Positions 43,619 through 53,610 of a stretch of 60,182 bases of DNA are shown here, one piece after another. The notes below the pieces were generated by a model, which was given only the letters and a program-made list of their open reading frames with translations, searched no databases and was not told the DNA's origin. The number at the start of each line of letters is the position of its first letter. Position 1 is the stretch's first letter. The stretch comes from Nitrospira sp. SG-bin1 (GTDB taxonomy: Bacteria > Nitrospirota > Nitrospiria > Nitrospirales > Nitrospiraceae). A program made the translations under genes and the position numbers. Location: contig LVWS01000042.1 of assembly GCA_002083365.1 (NCBI GenBank), forward strand, positions 1 to 60,182, read 5' to 3'.

Positions 43619-44904
43619 GTTTGCTGTTGTGCTCCCCAAGTCATGCACAGATCGGTGGAGCGGGGGGAGCGATGCCGAGTGTTCCTGGAACAGCGTTTGG
43701 AGGGGCAACGGATCCCAGTTCGATGCAAGCGGTAGACGGATTGCGCATTGTTCCTTCAATTCAAGTTTCGGAGCAATACGACACTAATGTATTTTTCGCA
43801 CCGAAGAGCCTGCTTCAGGGACTAACTCCGGAGGATATTGTCACGACGCTCGCGCCTCAAGTCAGAGGGTTGTATGCCGATCGGGAAAAGCTGGTAAAGG
43901 TGAACGCAGTGGTGGGAGCGGTCGGCAGTTATTATGTGAACAATAGCGGACTGAGTTATGTGGGCGCGAATGCCGGTGCGGTTCTGGACGTGAGCGATTT
44001 GTTGAGTCGATGGAGACCCGGAGCTAGGTGGACGGTGTCCGACACGTTTTTTTACAGCCCTCAACCCCCTGCATTTCTTGTAGGAGGCCAATTGGGGGAA
44101 CAGGCAAACCCGTTGGTGGTAGGTTTTCAAGCATTTCGTACCAATACCAAGTCCAATAATGTCACCACACTATTCGAACTTCCCCTCTCCATGACAATCA
44201 AGTTGACTGGAAGCTATAGCAACAGTTTTATCCGTTATGGGGCATCGCAAGTCCCGGGTGCCCCTACCCTGATTAGCCAAGACCTTCATGCCTATACTGC
44301 TGGTCTCTTAAAGGAGGTTTCCCTTTACGACACGGTGAGAGCAGACTTCACCGGTAACGAATTTGACCTTGGTGGACTGGGATCCTTTAGCCTAAAGGGT
44401 GGGACCCTCAGCTGGGTTCACAAGTTCTCACCGACAGCCAGCCTCAACGCTGCTGGTGGTGCTCAGCTGCTGTCGGGGCAATTCAATGGGACGCCCTTCT
44501 CGGTGATTGCACCGGCAGGCAGTCTTGCGCTCTTCTGGAGCGACTCTACAACATCGCTTACTCTTGCATACAGGTCCAGTGTTACTCCTTCGTTTCAGTT
44601 TCGGAGTGCGGCACTGCTCAACCACTCAGTGTCGTTCAATATGACAAAGAATACACACATTCCAGGCTTGGTCGGTCTGCTGGGAGCGAACTATGGTGTC
44701 GCTGACGAATATGGGTCAAACTCAGGAGGCGATCTCTCCTGGACCACTGTAGGCGGAACGGCAGGTTTGCGGTATCGAGCCACTCAGAAGATGTTTCTTG
44801 TGCTGACCTATTTCTACCAAAACGTTGATAACGTCTTCGGGGAGACGCATTTCGCTTACGACAAACATGTTGCCCAACTGAGTCTAGTCCAGGCTTTCTA
44901 CTGA
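43615..44904 (+). CDS. Outer-membrane beta-barrel protein of the exopolysaccharide locus, 5' end probably lost
   Basis: The 429-residue frame has a barrel composition: alternating aromatic/Gly strands such as VSEQYDTNVFFAP near the N-terminus, KLTGSYSNSFIRYG, TAGLRYRATQKMFLVLTYFYQN and a C-terminal aromatic QAFY. SHAQIGG fits the end of a signal peptide. Reading upstream in the same frame gives RRWLLANFASIILGMSLLLC, a good signal sequence that begins in DNA now attached to hsdM; the true start appears removed. Barrel proteins of this kind accompany XrtA-type export genes. It is first in the cluster, 21 bp before the Wzc-like gene. Confidence 0.78.
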   Translation: MSLLLCSPSHAQIGGAGGAMPSVPGTAFGGATDPSSMQAVDGLRIVPSIQVSEQYDTNVFFAPKSLLQGLTPEDIVTTLAPQVRGLYADREKLVKVNAVVGAVGSYYVNNSGLSYVGANAGAVLDVSDLLSRWRPGARWTVSDTFFYSPQPPAFLVGGQLGEQANPLVVGFQAFRTNTKSNNVTTLFELPLSMTIKLTGSYSNSFIRYGASQVPGAPTLISQDLHAYTAGLLKEVSLYDTVRADFTGNEFDLGGLGSFSLKGGTLSWVHKFSPTASLNAAGGAQLLSGQFNGTPFSVIAPAGSLALFWSDSTTSLTLAYRSSVTPSFQFRSAALLNHSVSFNMTKNTHIPGLVGLLGANYGVADEYGSNSGGDLSWTTVGGTAGLRYRATQKMFLVLTYFYQNVDNVFGETHFAYDKHVAQLSLVQAFY

Positions 44905-44925
44905 GGCAGAGAGAAGTTCACTCAC

Positions 44926-47259
44926 ATGCAATCGCTCACACAGAGAGAACTCATTAGGATCTCGCTGAAGAGAAGATGGTGGATCCTCCTGAGTATTGTG
45001 GTTTGGATGCCCTTAACCTTCGGAGCTTGGAAAATCTTCCCTAAAACTTATAAGTCTACCGTCATCGTGACGATTGATAGTCCCAAAGTGGCAAAGGATT
45101 ATGTGAAAGGACTGGGAGGATCAGAAGGAGGAAGAGGATATGAAGATCCTGTTGTCGCCGCCATGCAACAAGTGCTGCTTAGCCTTACGAACCGGTCCGT
45201 GCTGCTACCGGCAATTGAGAAATTGAAGCCGTATCCTGATAAGCAAGATGAGACAATAGAAAATCAGATGAAGCGTCTCCGCAAGGCGATTATAGTCGCA
45301 AAGCCAAAAGATGGGGTCGGCATTGGGATCTCTTTTCTGCACTCGGACCCCCACGTAGCACAAGCCGTGATGGCCCTCCTCGTCGCGAAACTGCAGGAGG
45401 ACAATATGAAGCGCCGAGAAGGACTGATAGGGACTACCACCGAGTTTCTTTCTACTGAGCTGAGTCGAATGAAAGCGGAACTTGAGGGCAAAGAACAGGC
45501 GATTTCGGATTTTAAGAAAGCCCATATTGGGGAGTTGCCGGAACAGCTGGAAGCTGGCCTGCGGACTCTTGATCGGTTGCAGGCCGATTTTGTGGCTTCC
45601 GGTGAATCTTTGAATCGCGCGGGTGAACGACTTACAGATTTGGAAAAAACCATCAGGGAATTCTCTGACCTTGGGGAAACCGACATGGTTCCCGTTGAGA
45701 GAAATGGACGAATGGGTGTTACAAAGTCTCTTGACTCGCGCGGTGTCAAACTAGAGGAGCTGAAGCAAAAGCTAAATGAACTTTTGGGAATCTACAAGGA
45801 AAACTATCCGGATGTGGTGCATCTCCGTGAAGAGATTCGTCGGTTAGAGCTGGAGCCACGATTAATGGATGGTGATCAGGCGGGTGTGGGAGAGTCGGTA
45901 GGCGGACCGGTTGTGAACGGTGACAAGGCTATTCGGAGGTCAAAAGATCCGTTCTTGAGAGAACTGATGAGGGAGCGCAATGAAATAAAGAGCGAGATGG
46001 TTTTCCTCAAGGAGAAGCAGGCCAATACACTTCGGCAAATCAAGGAGCTTGAATCCCATGTTCAACGGATCCCTGCCACAGAGCAGCGTCTCGCCGTCCT
46101 CGTCCGAGACTATGAAAATATTAAGAAAGGATATCAGTCTCTTCTTGATAAACAGACAAATGCCAGAATCGTGGAAAATTATGAGAGTCGCCAATTTGGG
46201 GAGCAGTATCGAATCATAGAGCCGGCAAACTTGCCAAGTGGCGAAGAGCCACCGACGCTCGTCCATTTTCTGCTGGGGGGTTTTGTACTGGGCTGTGCCA
46301 CCGGTTTGGGAGGAGGTATTTTGGTTGAACTTTTGAAGCCTGGATTCCGCCGCCCAGAGGAAGTCGAAAGCTATCTTGGTCTCCCAGTGATCGCGATGAT
46401 CCCTCCTTTCGGGACCGGGATGATCGAGATGGGTTCGACCCGGTCACGTGCGTTACTCACTGGACCAAGAAGTGCTGCTCAAATTCCACAGCGGGTACCG
46501 GCATATTATGGATACGAAAGGAAGTGGAGGGGTGCCGACTTTGGTAAGAGCAGTAAGGCATGGACTGATCGATCCAAAAACAACTTTCATTTAGTCACAA
46601 AATGGGAGCCTCATTCCGTCGTTGCCGAGCAATACCGTGTAGCTGCTACGCGCCTGCTGTTGATGGCGGCTGAAGTGAAGAACGTGGTCACTCTTGTGGC
46701 CAGCAGTATTATGGGGGAGGGCAAAACAACCACGGCAGTCAATCTCGCCTATGTTCTAGCCCATGATTTGAAGAAATCTACCCTCTTAATTGATTGTGAT
46801 TTTAAGCGTCCCATGGTGCACGAATACTTGGATATTCCTGTTGCGCCGGGCCTCAGTGAGGCTATTCAAGGAGGAGTCATTCTTGAGAATTGCGTTCATC
46901 ATTATGACGCTTGCCCTCTGTCTATTTTACCATGCGGAGATCGGAAGATTAGACCTGCCAGTATTTCTGGGATTCAGTATGTGAGACAGATTTTGCCGGA
47001 TCTAAGAACCCGCTACGACCATGTGATCTTGGATGGACCTCCTGTGTTGACGCTTGCTGACGTCAATATTCTCGGCAGCTTGGCGGACGAGATAATTTTC
47101 GTGGTGAGAACTGGTGTGACGAGTCCGGAGATGGTACGCAAGGCAGTCAAACAGGTCAGCATCGATAGCAACTCCATCGGAGTGGTGCTGACGCAGGTGG
47201 AAATGGAATTTGCACCCTATCTCATGTACGAAACGCACCATGCCACTAAAAACAATTGA
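44926..47259 (+). CDS. Wzc/GumC-like chain-length determinant with tyrosine autokinase
   Basis: An inner-membrane protein that controls polysaccharide chain length and export. The 777-residue product has a first helix near residues 17-37 (WWILLSIVVWMPLTFGAW), a long periplasmic coiled coil (about 160-430), a second helix near 445-468 (FLLGGFVLGCATGLGGGILV) and a cytoplasmic BY-kinase: Walker A SSIMGEGKTTTAVNLA, Walker A' STLLIDCDFKRP and Walker B YDHVILDGPP. The tail has few tyrosines (PYLMYETHH), so autophosphorylation may be limited. It follows the barrel gene and precedes the priming transferase by 4 bp. Confidence 0.9.
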   Translation: MQSLTQRELIRISLKRRWWILLSIVVWMPLTFGAWKIFPKTYKSTVIVTIDSPKVAKDYVKGLGGSEGGRGYEDPVVAAMQQVLLSLTNRSVLLPAIEKLKPYPDKQDETIENQMKRLRKAIIVAKPKDGVGIGISFLHSDPHVAQAVMALLVAKLQEDNMKRREGLIGTTTEFLSTELSRMKAELEGKEQAISDFKKAHIGELPEQLEAGLRTLDRLQADFVASGESLNRAGERLTDLEKTIREFSDLGETDMVPVERNGRMGVTKSLDSRGVKLEELKQKLNELLGIYKENYPDVVHLREEIRRLELEPRLMDGDQAGVGESVGGPVVNGDKAIRRSKDPFLRELMRERNEIKSEMVFLKEKQANTLRQIKELESHVQRIPATEQRLAVLVRDYENIKKGYQSLLDKQTNARIVENYESRQFGEQYRIIEPANLPSGEEPPTLVHFLLGGFVLGCATGLGGGILVELLKPGFRRPEEVESYLGLPVIAMIPPFGTGMIEMGSTRSRALLTGPRSAAQIPQRVPAYYGYERKWRGADFGKSSKAWTDRSKNNFHLVTKWEPHSVVAEQYRVAATRLLLMAAEVKNVVTLVASSIMGEGKTTTAVNLAYVLAHDLKKSTLLIDCDFKRPMVHEYLDIPVAPGLSEAIQGGVILENCVHHYDACPLSILPCGDRKIRPASISGIQYVRQILPDLRTRYDHVILDGPPVLTLADVNILGSLADEIIFVVRTGVTSPEMVRKAVKQVSIDSNSIGVVLTQVEMEFAPYLMYETHHATKNN

Positions 47260-47263
47260 GGTC

Positions 47264-48322
47264 ATGAATAATGAGGCTGGAGTGGAGCAACGGCTAGAGT
47301 TGTGCCGTTTCACGGAGGAAGCATATCCGACGCGGAACAAACTTCGTTCCAGGAGGCGCGTGCTTATCTTGGGGGCAGGGAAGCTCGCCAGAGAGCTTTA
47401 TCGAGTCGTACTTTCGGAATGCCTTGGCTTGATAGAGATTGTTGGGACTCTTGTAGTGGAAAATGAGCGAGTGGACAGGAGTCTAAAAATACCTGGTTTG
47501 ATTGGAACACATGAGCAGTTGGCTCAGATGGTAGAGGAACAGAGAGTGAATACCATCGTGGTCTGTTTTGAAGATCGCCGTTCGGTACTTCCGGTTGAAC
47601 AACTCCTCGATTTAAAGGCAATGGGAATAGATGTTCTTGATGGGCATCAGTTGTTCGAAGAAGTCTCAGGCCGCCTCTCGGTTGATTCGCTTCGTCCGAG
47701 CGCTCTGATCTTTTCAGCCGGCTTTAAACAGGGCACGGTCGCCCGTGTCATGAAGCGGTTCATGGATATACTAGTTTCAGCCGGCGGGTTAGTGATGCTG
47801 TTGCCGCTATTCCTGCTAGTTGCCATGCTTATTAAGATAGATTCTCCAGGGCAGGTAATTTATCGACAGTTCCGTGTCGGATTGCTTGGCCGTCCCTTTG
47901 AGATTGTGAAGTTTCGATCAATGCGGAAAGATGCAGAAGAGTTGGGGCCTCAATGGGCTCAAGTGGACGATCCTCGGATCTCCAGAGTTGGAAGGTGGCT
48001 GCGAAAAGCTCGGATCGATGAGCTTCCTCAGTTATTTAATGTCTTAAAAGGGGAGATGAGTCTTGTCGGCCCGCGTCCGGAGCGCCCGACGTTCGTGCAA
48101 GAGCTGCGAACTATCATCCCCTATTATGATTTGAGGCACACAGTACGGCCCGGCATCACAGGATGGGCACAGGTTAAATTTCGCTATGGGGCTTCTCAGG
48201 AAGATGCCCATATGAAATTACAATATGACTTGTACTATGTGAAAAACCTTTCATTGGTTTTTGACCTGAAAATTCTGATCCACACCGTCAATGTTGTGAT
48301 GTTTGGGAAAGGCGCGTACTGA
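47264..48322 (+). CDS. Polyprenyl-phosphate sugar transferase (priming enzyme), EpsB/WbaP-like
   Basis: Transfers the first sugar-phosphate to undecaprenyl phosphate at the membrane. A CoA-binding-like Rossmann domain opens the protein (RRVLILGAGKLARELYRVV). The catalytic bacterial sugar transferase domain follows: KRFMDILVSAGGLVMLLPLFLLVAML with the re-entrant helix, FEIVKFRSMR, ARIDELPQLFNVLKGEMSLVGPRPERP and RPGITGWAQVKFRYG. At about 352 residues it lacks the N-terminal bundle of four or five membrane helices usual in this family. ATG 47264 follows GAGG but with short spacing; ATG 47240 is possible. Confidence 0.88.
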   Translation: MNNEAGVEQRLELCRFTEEAYPTRNKLRSRRRVLILGAGKLARELYRVVLSECLGLIEIVGTLVVENERVDRSLKIPGLIGTHEQLAQMVEEQRVNTIVVCFEDRRSVLPVEQLLDLKAMGIDVLDGHQLFEEVSGRLSVDSLRPSALIFSAGFKQGTVARVMKRFMDILVSAGGLVMLLPLFLLVAMLIKIDSPGQVIYRQFRVGLLGRPFEIVKFRSMRKDAEELGPQWAQVDDPRISRVGRWLRKARIDELPQLFNVLKGEMSLVGPRPERPTFVQELRTIIPYYDLRHTVRPGITGWAQVKFRYGASQEDAHMKLQYDLYYVKNLSLVFDLKILIHTVNVVMFGKGAY

Positions 48323-48353
48323 TTCGATAACCAGGTACGGTATAAATATTTTG

Positions 48354-49496
48354 ATGGAATTCACATTAGAAATTGTGCTCTATGGCTCGATCGCCATGCT
48401 TGTATACACATACCTGGGCTATCCATTACTTCTGGCAATGTGGGCCAGGTGTGGAAGCATCCCTGTTCGCAAATCGAAAACAACACCTTCTGTTACCATC
48501 GTCATTGCAGCATGGAACGAGGCCTTGAGGATTAAAGAACGGGTTATTGACTGCCTGGCGCAGGAATACCCTGTTGAGTGTCTCAATGTTGTAGTTGTTT
48601 CCGACGGTTCCACTGATGGAAGCGTGGAGATGGTAAAAACAATATCATCTTCGCGGGTTAAGCTTGTCGTCTTGGAAAATAAGATGGGGAAAGCAGTGGC
48701 GTTGAATCACGGGGTGATGGCTGCTGATGGTGAGATCATTGTCTTTACTGACGCGCGACAAAAATTCTCTCCAACGGCGGTGAGAGAACTGGTCCAGAAC
48801 TTTACAGACCCGACAGTGGGGGCCGTCACCGGTGAACTTGTGCTGGAGGAGTCCCTCGATAAGAGGAGGCGTTCTCACGCGGGCGGGCTCTATTGGAAAG
48901 TAGAGAAATGGATTCGGAAGAACGAGGGAGCTATTGACTCGGTAATTGGAGCGACCGGAGCAATCTACGCGATTCGAAGATCCCTGTACAATTCCCTTCC
49001 GCCCGGCACCATCCTTGATGATCTATTGACTCCGATGCAGATTGCGATGCGGGGACTGCGGGTGGTGTTTGAGGCTCGTGCGCTGGCCTACGACGTAGTG
49101 CCTTCAAGCTATAGGGCCGAGTTTTCAAGGAAGGTGAGAACCTTGGCCGGCAATTATCAGGCGATAAGTCTCTGTCCAGATTTGCTCGTGCCATGGAGGA
49201 ACAGGCTGTTTTTCCAATTCATGTCCCATAAGGTTTGTCGGTTGGTAGCCCCGATTTGCATGATGACTCTCTTGCTTGCCAATTTGTGGTTATGGTCGGG
49301 ATGGTTAGAATTGCTCTTCGCGGCTCAAATCGCAGGCTACGGACTTGCCCTGATTGGATGGAGGTTGAGAATCATGGGGATCCATGATCGATGGACTAGT
49401 CCTGTATTCACGTTTTGCATGTTAAATGTTGCCGCCGTGCTTGGTGCTATACAGTTTTTTAGATCACGGGCGATATCGTGGGAGAAGACAACGTAG
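48354..49496 (+). CDS. Family 2 glycosyltransferase, membrane-bound
   Basis: A 380-residue transferase. An N-terminal helix anchors it (IVLYGSIAMLVYTYLGYPLLL), followed by a GT-A domain with VTIVIAAWNEALRIKERV, VVVSDGSTDGSVE (first Asp of the nucleotide-binding pair) and IIVFTDARQKF (D-x-R, in place of DxD). Then come IGATGAIYAIRRSLY and a C-terminal set of helices (LVAPICMMTLLLANLWLW and others). It probably adds a sugar to the lipid-linked precursor. The start at 48354 is picked because the first helix begins there; the site upstream is weak. Confidence 0.88.
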   Translation: MEFTLEIVLYGSIAMLVYTYLGYPLLLAMWARCGSIPVRKSKTTPSVTIVIAAWNEALRIKERVIDCLAQEYPVECLNVVVVSDGSTDGSVEMVKTISSSRVKLVVLENKMGKAVALNHGVMAADGEIIVFTDARQKFSPTAVRELVQNFTDPTVGAVTGELVLEESLDKRRRSHAGGLYWKVEKWIRKNEGAIDSVIGATGAIYAIRRSLYNSLPPGTILDDLLTPMQIAMRGLRVVFEARALAYDVVPSSYRAEFSRKVRTLAGNYQAISLCPDLLVPWRNRLFFQFMSHKVCRLVAPICMMTLLLANLWLWSGWLELLFAAQIAGYGLALIGWRLRIMGIHDRWTSPVFTFCMLNVAAVLGAIQFFRSRAISWEKTT

Positions 49497-49879
49497 CGGA
49501 AAGCTAGGATCGGCGGGAGTGTGTTGCTTACTACAAGGCGTATACGACTGGTGGTGTGATGTTCTGAAAAGAACCCGCCCAAGATCTTGTTATGTCGTCG
49601 CACTTTGTGATTTTTATAGGCGAGGCATTTATTTCATGCCTGAAATACCCTAATGGAGTTCCACTCGCTACGGACGACACGCAGCCAAGGAAAGTCAGGT
49701 AAGTGAACCGAATAGTGGAGGTATAGTTCACGACTTCTGGCTCTGCTTGCTCGAAGACCCTTACTGTGAATCGATGTTTCCGCTCGCATACTGCACAGGC
49801 TCGTAGTATCCCAACTTGGGCTCGTTTCCTCGCTTCGTGATCCATGAATTATTTCATATACCTCAATTAACGACTACGT
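49497..49879. other. Intergenic region without a clear gene
   Basis: About 380 bp between two exopolysaccharide genes. Short ORFs on both strands have no ribosome site and random composition. I see no terminator of note, so the two sides may belong to separate transcripts. Confidence 0.45.
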
Positions 49880-50956
49880 ATGTTGCGTAAGATGGCAAAG
49901 TACGCGATCGTAAACGCATTGTGGAGTGTGGGCCACTATCAGCGAGTGTTTGCTAACCTGAAGATTCCATTCATTCTCAAATACCATCGGACTGGGCCTG
50001 ACAGAGGTCTGTTAACCTCAGGAGATATGAGGTCGGAGTTTGAGTCTGGTGTCCGTCGGAGCAACTTGGAAGCCCAAATGCGTCTATTGCTGAGGTATCG
50101 GAGACCAGTTCCGATGGACGAATTGGCAAGAGCACTGTCAAAAGGTGGCCCCGTTCCAGAAAACGCCGTCGCACTCACATTTGATGATGGGTATAGCGAT
50201 AACTATGAGATCGCCTATCCTGTCCTAAAGCGCCATGGTATACCTGCGACTTTCTATGTATGCCCTGGTCTTATTGATGCGAGGAAAGGATTCTGGTGGG
50301 ATGAGGTATATGCATGTTTCCGCCATACTCGGGTGAGCTGTCTCAATACAGGGGGACTTAGGCAAGAATTCGGCGGAAGATGTCAGCTCCCGGAAGTGGG
50401 ATTCGCGCTGAAGACCTCAATGCAAAAACAGGTTGCGGCAAATATGATGATTAGTTTTGGGAAACAGATCACGGCGAATTCAATTCCCCGACTTCTGAAG
50501 ATTCTGAAGGAAGAGTTACAGGTTGGAGGCCAAATATCGGACGGCGCGAGCGCATTGATGATGTGGCCTGAAATTAAAGAGATGGCCAATAATGGTATGG
50601 ACTTTGGCAACCATACCATGACGCACCCGATGATGACTCACATTTCGGAGAAAGAGTTACAAGCTGAAGTTCAAGAGGCGCAGACACGACTTCAGTCTGA
50701 ACTAAGACGGCCTATCAGCGGGTTTGTCTATCCATCGGGGAACTACGATGAGCTTGTGCGAGAGATGGTAAGGAAGACCGGTCATTCATATGCTTGCACA
50801 AGCGATAGTGGTTTTGTCACGCAAGGGGATGACACGTATCTTCTCAAACGTGTCAATATTTCTGACGGGAACATGGCATTCGCCTGCCGTGAGATCATTT
50901 TGACCCATGGCCATCATGCTGCCAGTAAAAAAAAATCACGCTACACTGCAAATTAA
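49880..50956 (+). CDS. Polysaccharide deacetylase (NodB homology)
   Basis: A 358-residue carbohydrate esterase that would remove N- or O-acetyl groups from the growing polysaccharide. The NodB core has the catalytic Asp and metal Asp in LTFDDGYSDNYEIA and the metal histidines in FGNHTMTHPMM. FVYPSGNYDELVREM is motif 3. A large insert lies between the first two motifs (about residues 140-215). There is no clear signal, so it may act inside the cell. It overlaps the next gene by 50 bp. Confidence 0.88.
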   Translation: MLRKMAKYAIVNALWSVGHYQRVFANLKIPFILKYHRTGPDRGLLTSGDMRSEFESGVRRSNLEAQMRLLLRYRRPVPMDELARALSKGGPVPENAVALTFDDGYSDNYEIAYPVLKRHGIPATFYVCPGLIDARKGFWWDEVYACFRHTRVSCLNTGGLRQEFGGRCQLPEVGFALKTSMQKQVAANMMISFGKQITANSIPRLLKILKEELQVGGQISDGASALMMWPEIKEMANNGMDFGNHTMTHPMMTHISEKELQAEVQEAQTRLQSELRRPISGFVYPSGNYDELVREMVRKTGHSYACTSDSGFVTQGDDTYLLKRVNISDGNMAFACREIILTHGHHAASKKKSRYTAN

Positions 50957-52280
50957 AGAAGAGCCGGTTGAAGTGAGTGAAAGGGTTTGGACGCTCCCTT
51001 TCATAGGATTGACCATTTTTCTTGGAATCTATTACCTGAGCCCTGAAGATTTCGTTCCTGGCTTGGAAGGGATCCCTTTCGCCAAGGCGATAGCGATTGC
51101 CACATGTATAGTTGCAATCAAGGACAATCTCTCTAACGGTCGTCCATGGTTTGTGCTCACAAAAGAAATTAAGCTGTTTTTGGCATTATGCGCAATCATG
51201 ATTGTGGGGATCCCATTCTCTGCGTGGCCTGGCGGCAGCACGGAATTATTTACCACTCAGATTGTCAGGCTCATGATGTTGATGCTCCTGTTCGGGAACT
51301 GTCTGCAAGCACCGCGGCAGATCACCATCCTAGTGCGATGCATTGTTGTCTTTGGCACAGTGATAGCGACAGTGTCATTCTATCACTATCTCACGGGCCA
51401 ACTTGATAACCATGGGAGACTAATAGGGTATGGCAGTAAGGAGTATGAAAACCCGAATGACCTTTCACTCGGGCTCCTAACGCTGATCCCATTAGCAGCG
51501 GCCTTGTATGCGCAGGAACATCAATCTGTCATCGTCAGAATATGTTATGCCATGACTATAGGGCTGATGGTAGCTGTTATATTGTTATCTCTGTCACGAA
51601 CTGGAATGGTAGGTCTTGCATTTCTAGCCGGTCTTTCCTTGTTGAAGATGGGCAAGCGGAACCTCGCGAAGGCATTGGTCGTGTGCATGGTTGTAGTGAT
51701 GACGGTTGTGGTGGTAATGCAAGTTTCTCCTACCATTGCAGACCGAGCTGATTCCATATTCGATTCTGATAAGGATGAGAGCGGAAGTAAGGCTGAGCGA
51801 CTCAGTCAGATGTCAGATGGGATTACCTTGGCTGTGGACCATCCAGTGTTGGGCGTGGGGCTTGGAATGTCTGTGGTAGCTATCGCTGCGATGCATAATA
51901 ATGCTGCTAATCGGTGGGTTAAAATTCACAACACCTACATACTAATCGCTACAGAACTGGGGATTCCTGGACTGGTTCTGTTCCTGTCCATGGTGATGTC
52001 TTCCATTCGTAACTTGAAAACAATAGGTGCATTTAGATTGCATGAAGAGAGTATGAGCGGTTCAGGAAATGGACTGGCAGAAGGTTTACGAAGGGCTCTG
52101 TTGGTCTTTATGGTTACGGCAAGTTTCTCACCTGTTGCATATAACTTTTTCTTGTATATTTTGCTTGGCTTATCAGGCGCGCTGCTTAGTGTTGTGCGGA
52201 AGCTTGAAGAGTGCGGTGCGTCATGCGTGAGTAGCCAGTCCCTCTCCTGCCAATCACGAATGCCGGCCGCAAGAATATAA
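50907..52280 (+). CDS. O-antigen ligase / Wzy-like polymerase
   Basis: A 457-residue integral membrane protein with about ten helices and the Wzy_C pattern: LSLSRTGMVGLAFLAGL before a periplasmic loop, and HPVLGVGLGMSV followed by HNTYILIATELGIPGLVLF after it (His and Glu conserved). It would polymerise or ligate the repeat units. The start overlaps the deacetylase gene by 50 bp; ATG 50916 is an alternative. Confidence 0.88.
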   Translation: MAIMLPVKKNHATLQIKEEPVEVSERVWTLPFIGLTIFLGIYYLSPEDFVPGLEGIPFAKAIAIATCIVAIKDNLSNGRPWFVLTKEIKLFLALCAIMIVGIPFSAWPGGSTELFTTQIVRLMMLMLLFGNCLQAPRQITILVRCIVVFGTVIATVSFYHYLTGQLDNHGRLIGYGSKEYENPNDLSLGLLTLIPLAAALYAQEHQSVIVRICYAMTIGLMVAVILLSLSRTGMVGLAFLAGLSLLKMGKRNLAKALVVCMVVVMTVVVVMQVSPTIADRADSIFDSDKDESGSKAERLSQMSDGITLAVDHPVLGVGLGMSVVAIAAMHNNAANRWVKIHNTYILIATELGIPGLVLFLSMVMSSIRNLKTIGAFRLHEESMSGSGNGLAEGLRRALLVFMVTASFSPVAYNFFLYILLGLSGALLSVVRKLEECGASCVSSQSLSCQSRMPAARI

Positions 52281-52422
52281 AAACCCTCTGAGCAACGTCC
52301 ACTCTTAAAGTGTGGAAGGTCTTCTGCACGGTTCTTCTTTGATTTCTTCTGTGTACAGTCGTCGTGTTCGGCATCATGCTATCCTACGATTTTGTCATGC
52401 TTTTCCCTAGAGGCGGTGTCTG

Positions 52423-53550
52423 TTGACGCCGACATCAGACGGTAGCTTTCCCGTGGATTTTTCAGAGCGATCGAATGGGCAACAGAATGGCAGTGAGACA
52501 AGATTTTCGATTTCTCTGGCAAATATTAATGCGGATATGCAGGCCATTTTGGATACCTGGAAAGAGAATCTGCTCGACCCTCCAAGCACACCTGAGAAAT
52601 TCGTCTGGTACTATCAAAAGAATCCATTGGGAAAGGGGCAGTGCTGGTTGCTTCTCGAAAAAGATTCAGGTGAGTTCATTGGTACAGCGGGTCTTGGGCT
52701 TCGCGCAGTAGAAATTGGTGGCCGGAGGCTGATGGTCGGGCTGGCTTCAGACTTTGCGGTGAAGAGGCGCCACAGGACAATCGGGCCGGCAGTCATGCTT
52801 CAGAAGACACTTGCTGCGGAATTAGGCAAGAGCCTGCCCGCGATTTATGTGATCCCAAACAAAGCAGCAACTCCGATCATGCAGCTATGTGGCTTTAAGA
52901 AGGTCGGCCAGCTCATTCGTTATGTGAAGGTGCTGAATGTAGGTACCTACGTTTATGAGCGGTTTCCACACAAGTCTTTTGTTTCCATGATTAGCAAACC
53001 AATCGATTATCTTATGAACTTGACCTCGCAAGATGCCTGGTATTCCTGCCCGGTGAACCGTGTATTCAAACCTATGTCTGCGTTCGATAATCGGTTCGAT
53101 GAACTGTGGGAAAGGGCGCGAGGGGGTTTCCGAATAATCGGAGAAAGGAATTCACAATTCCTTCGGTGGCGGTATGAGGATTGCCCCACGGCAAAATTCG
53201 GGGTTTTTGGTCTGCTCGATAGAAGCGAGCAACAGCTTCATGCATACATAGTCTCATATCACCGGGGAAAGAGTCTGAATCTAGCGGATTTGTTCTTTGA
53301 TAGTCCCGAAGCGTTAAAGGCCATTCTCCTTCTGTTCTTAAAGGAGATGCGCCATCAGGGGCAACGTTCGGTCAATATCGCGATGATGGCACCGACCTCT
53401 ATTTTGAGGGTCTTAACGGATATAGGATTTCTGCCTAGAGGTGAAGCTCGCTCGTTTCTGGTGCATTCGAAGATGGACCAGACCATGAATCAAATCATGG
53501 AATCACCAGACAACTGGTATCTTCTGAGCGGAGACAACGATTACAGCTGA
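52423..53550 (+). CDS. GNAT/FemAB-like acyltransferase of the exopolysaccharide locus
   Basis: A 375-residue product starting with TTG. Residues about 60-160 read as a GNAT fold (GEFIGTAGLGLRAVEIGGRRLMVGLASDFAVKRRHRTIGPAVMLQKTLAAE), with a second related half near 230-340. This matches GNAT proteins found in XrtA-type loci, which may acylate polysaccharide or lipid carrier. AGAGGCGG lies before the TTG. No membrane helix. Confidence 0.7.
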   Translation: MTPTSDGSFPVDFSERSNGQQNGSETRFSISLANINADMQAILDTWKENLLDPPSTPEKFVWYYQKNPLGKGQCWLLLEKDSGEFIGTAGLGLRAVEIGGRRLMVGLASDFAVKRRHRTIGPAVMLQKTLAAELGKSLPAIYVIPNKAATPIMQLCGFKKVGQLIRYVKVLNVGTYVYERFPHKSFVSMISKPIDYLMNLTSQDAWYSCPVNRVFKPMSAFDNRFDELWERARGGFRIIGERNSQFLRWRYEDCPTAKFGVFGLLDRSEQQLHAYIVSYHRGKSLNLADLFFDSPEALKAILLLFLKEMRHQGQRSVNIAMMAPTSILRVLTDIGFLPRGEARSFLVHSKMDQTMNQIMESPDNWYLLSGDNDYS

Positions 53551-53610
53551 GGATATGCTTCCGCAAGCGATTGATTTCAATAGTCCAACTATTGGTAAAG
53601 AATCACTACC

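Noticed and set aside
49531..49845. 104-codon minus-strand ORF between exopolysaccharide genes
   Set aside because: Opposite to the operon direction, no ribosome site, composition unlike a protein.
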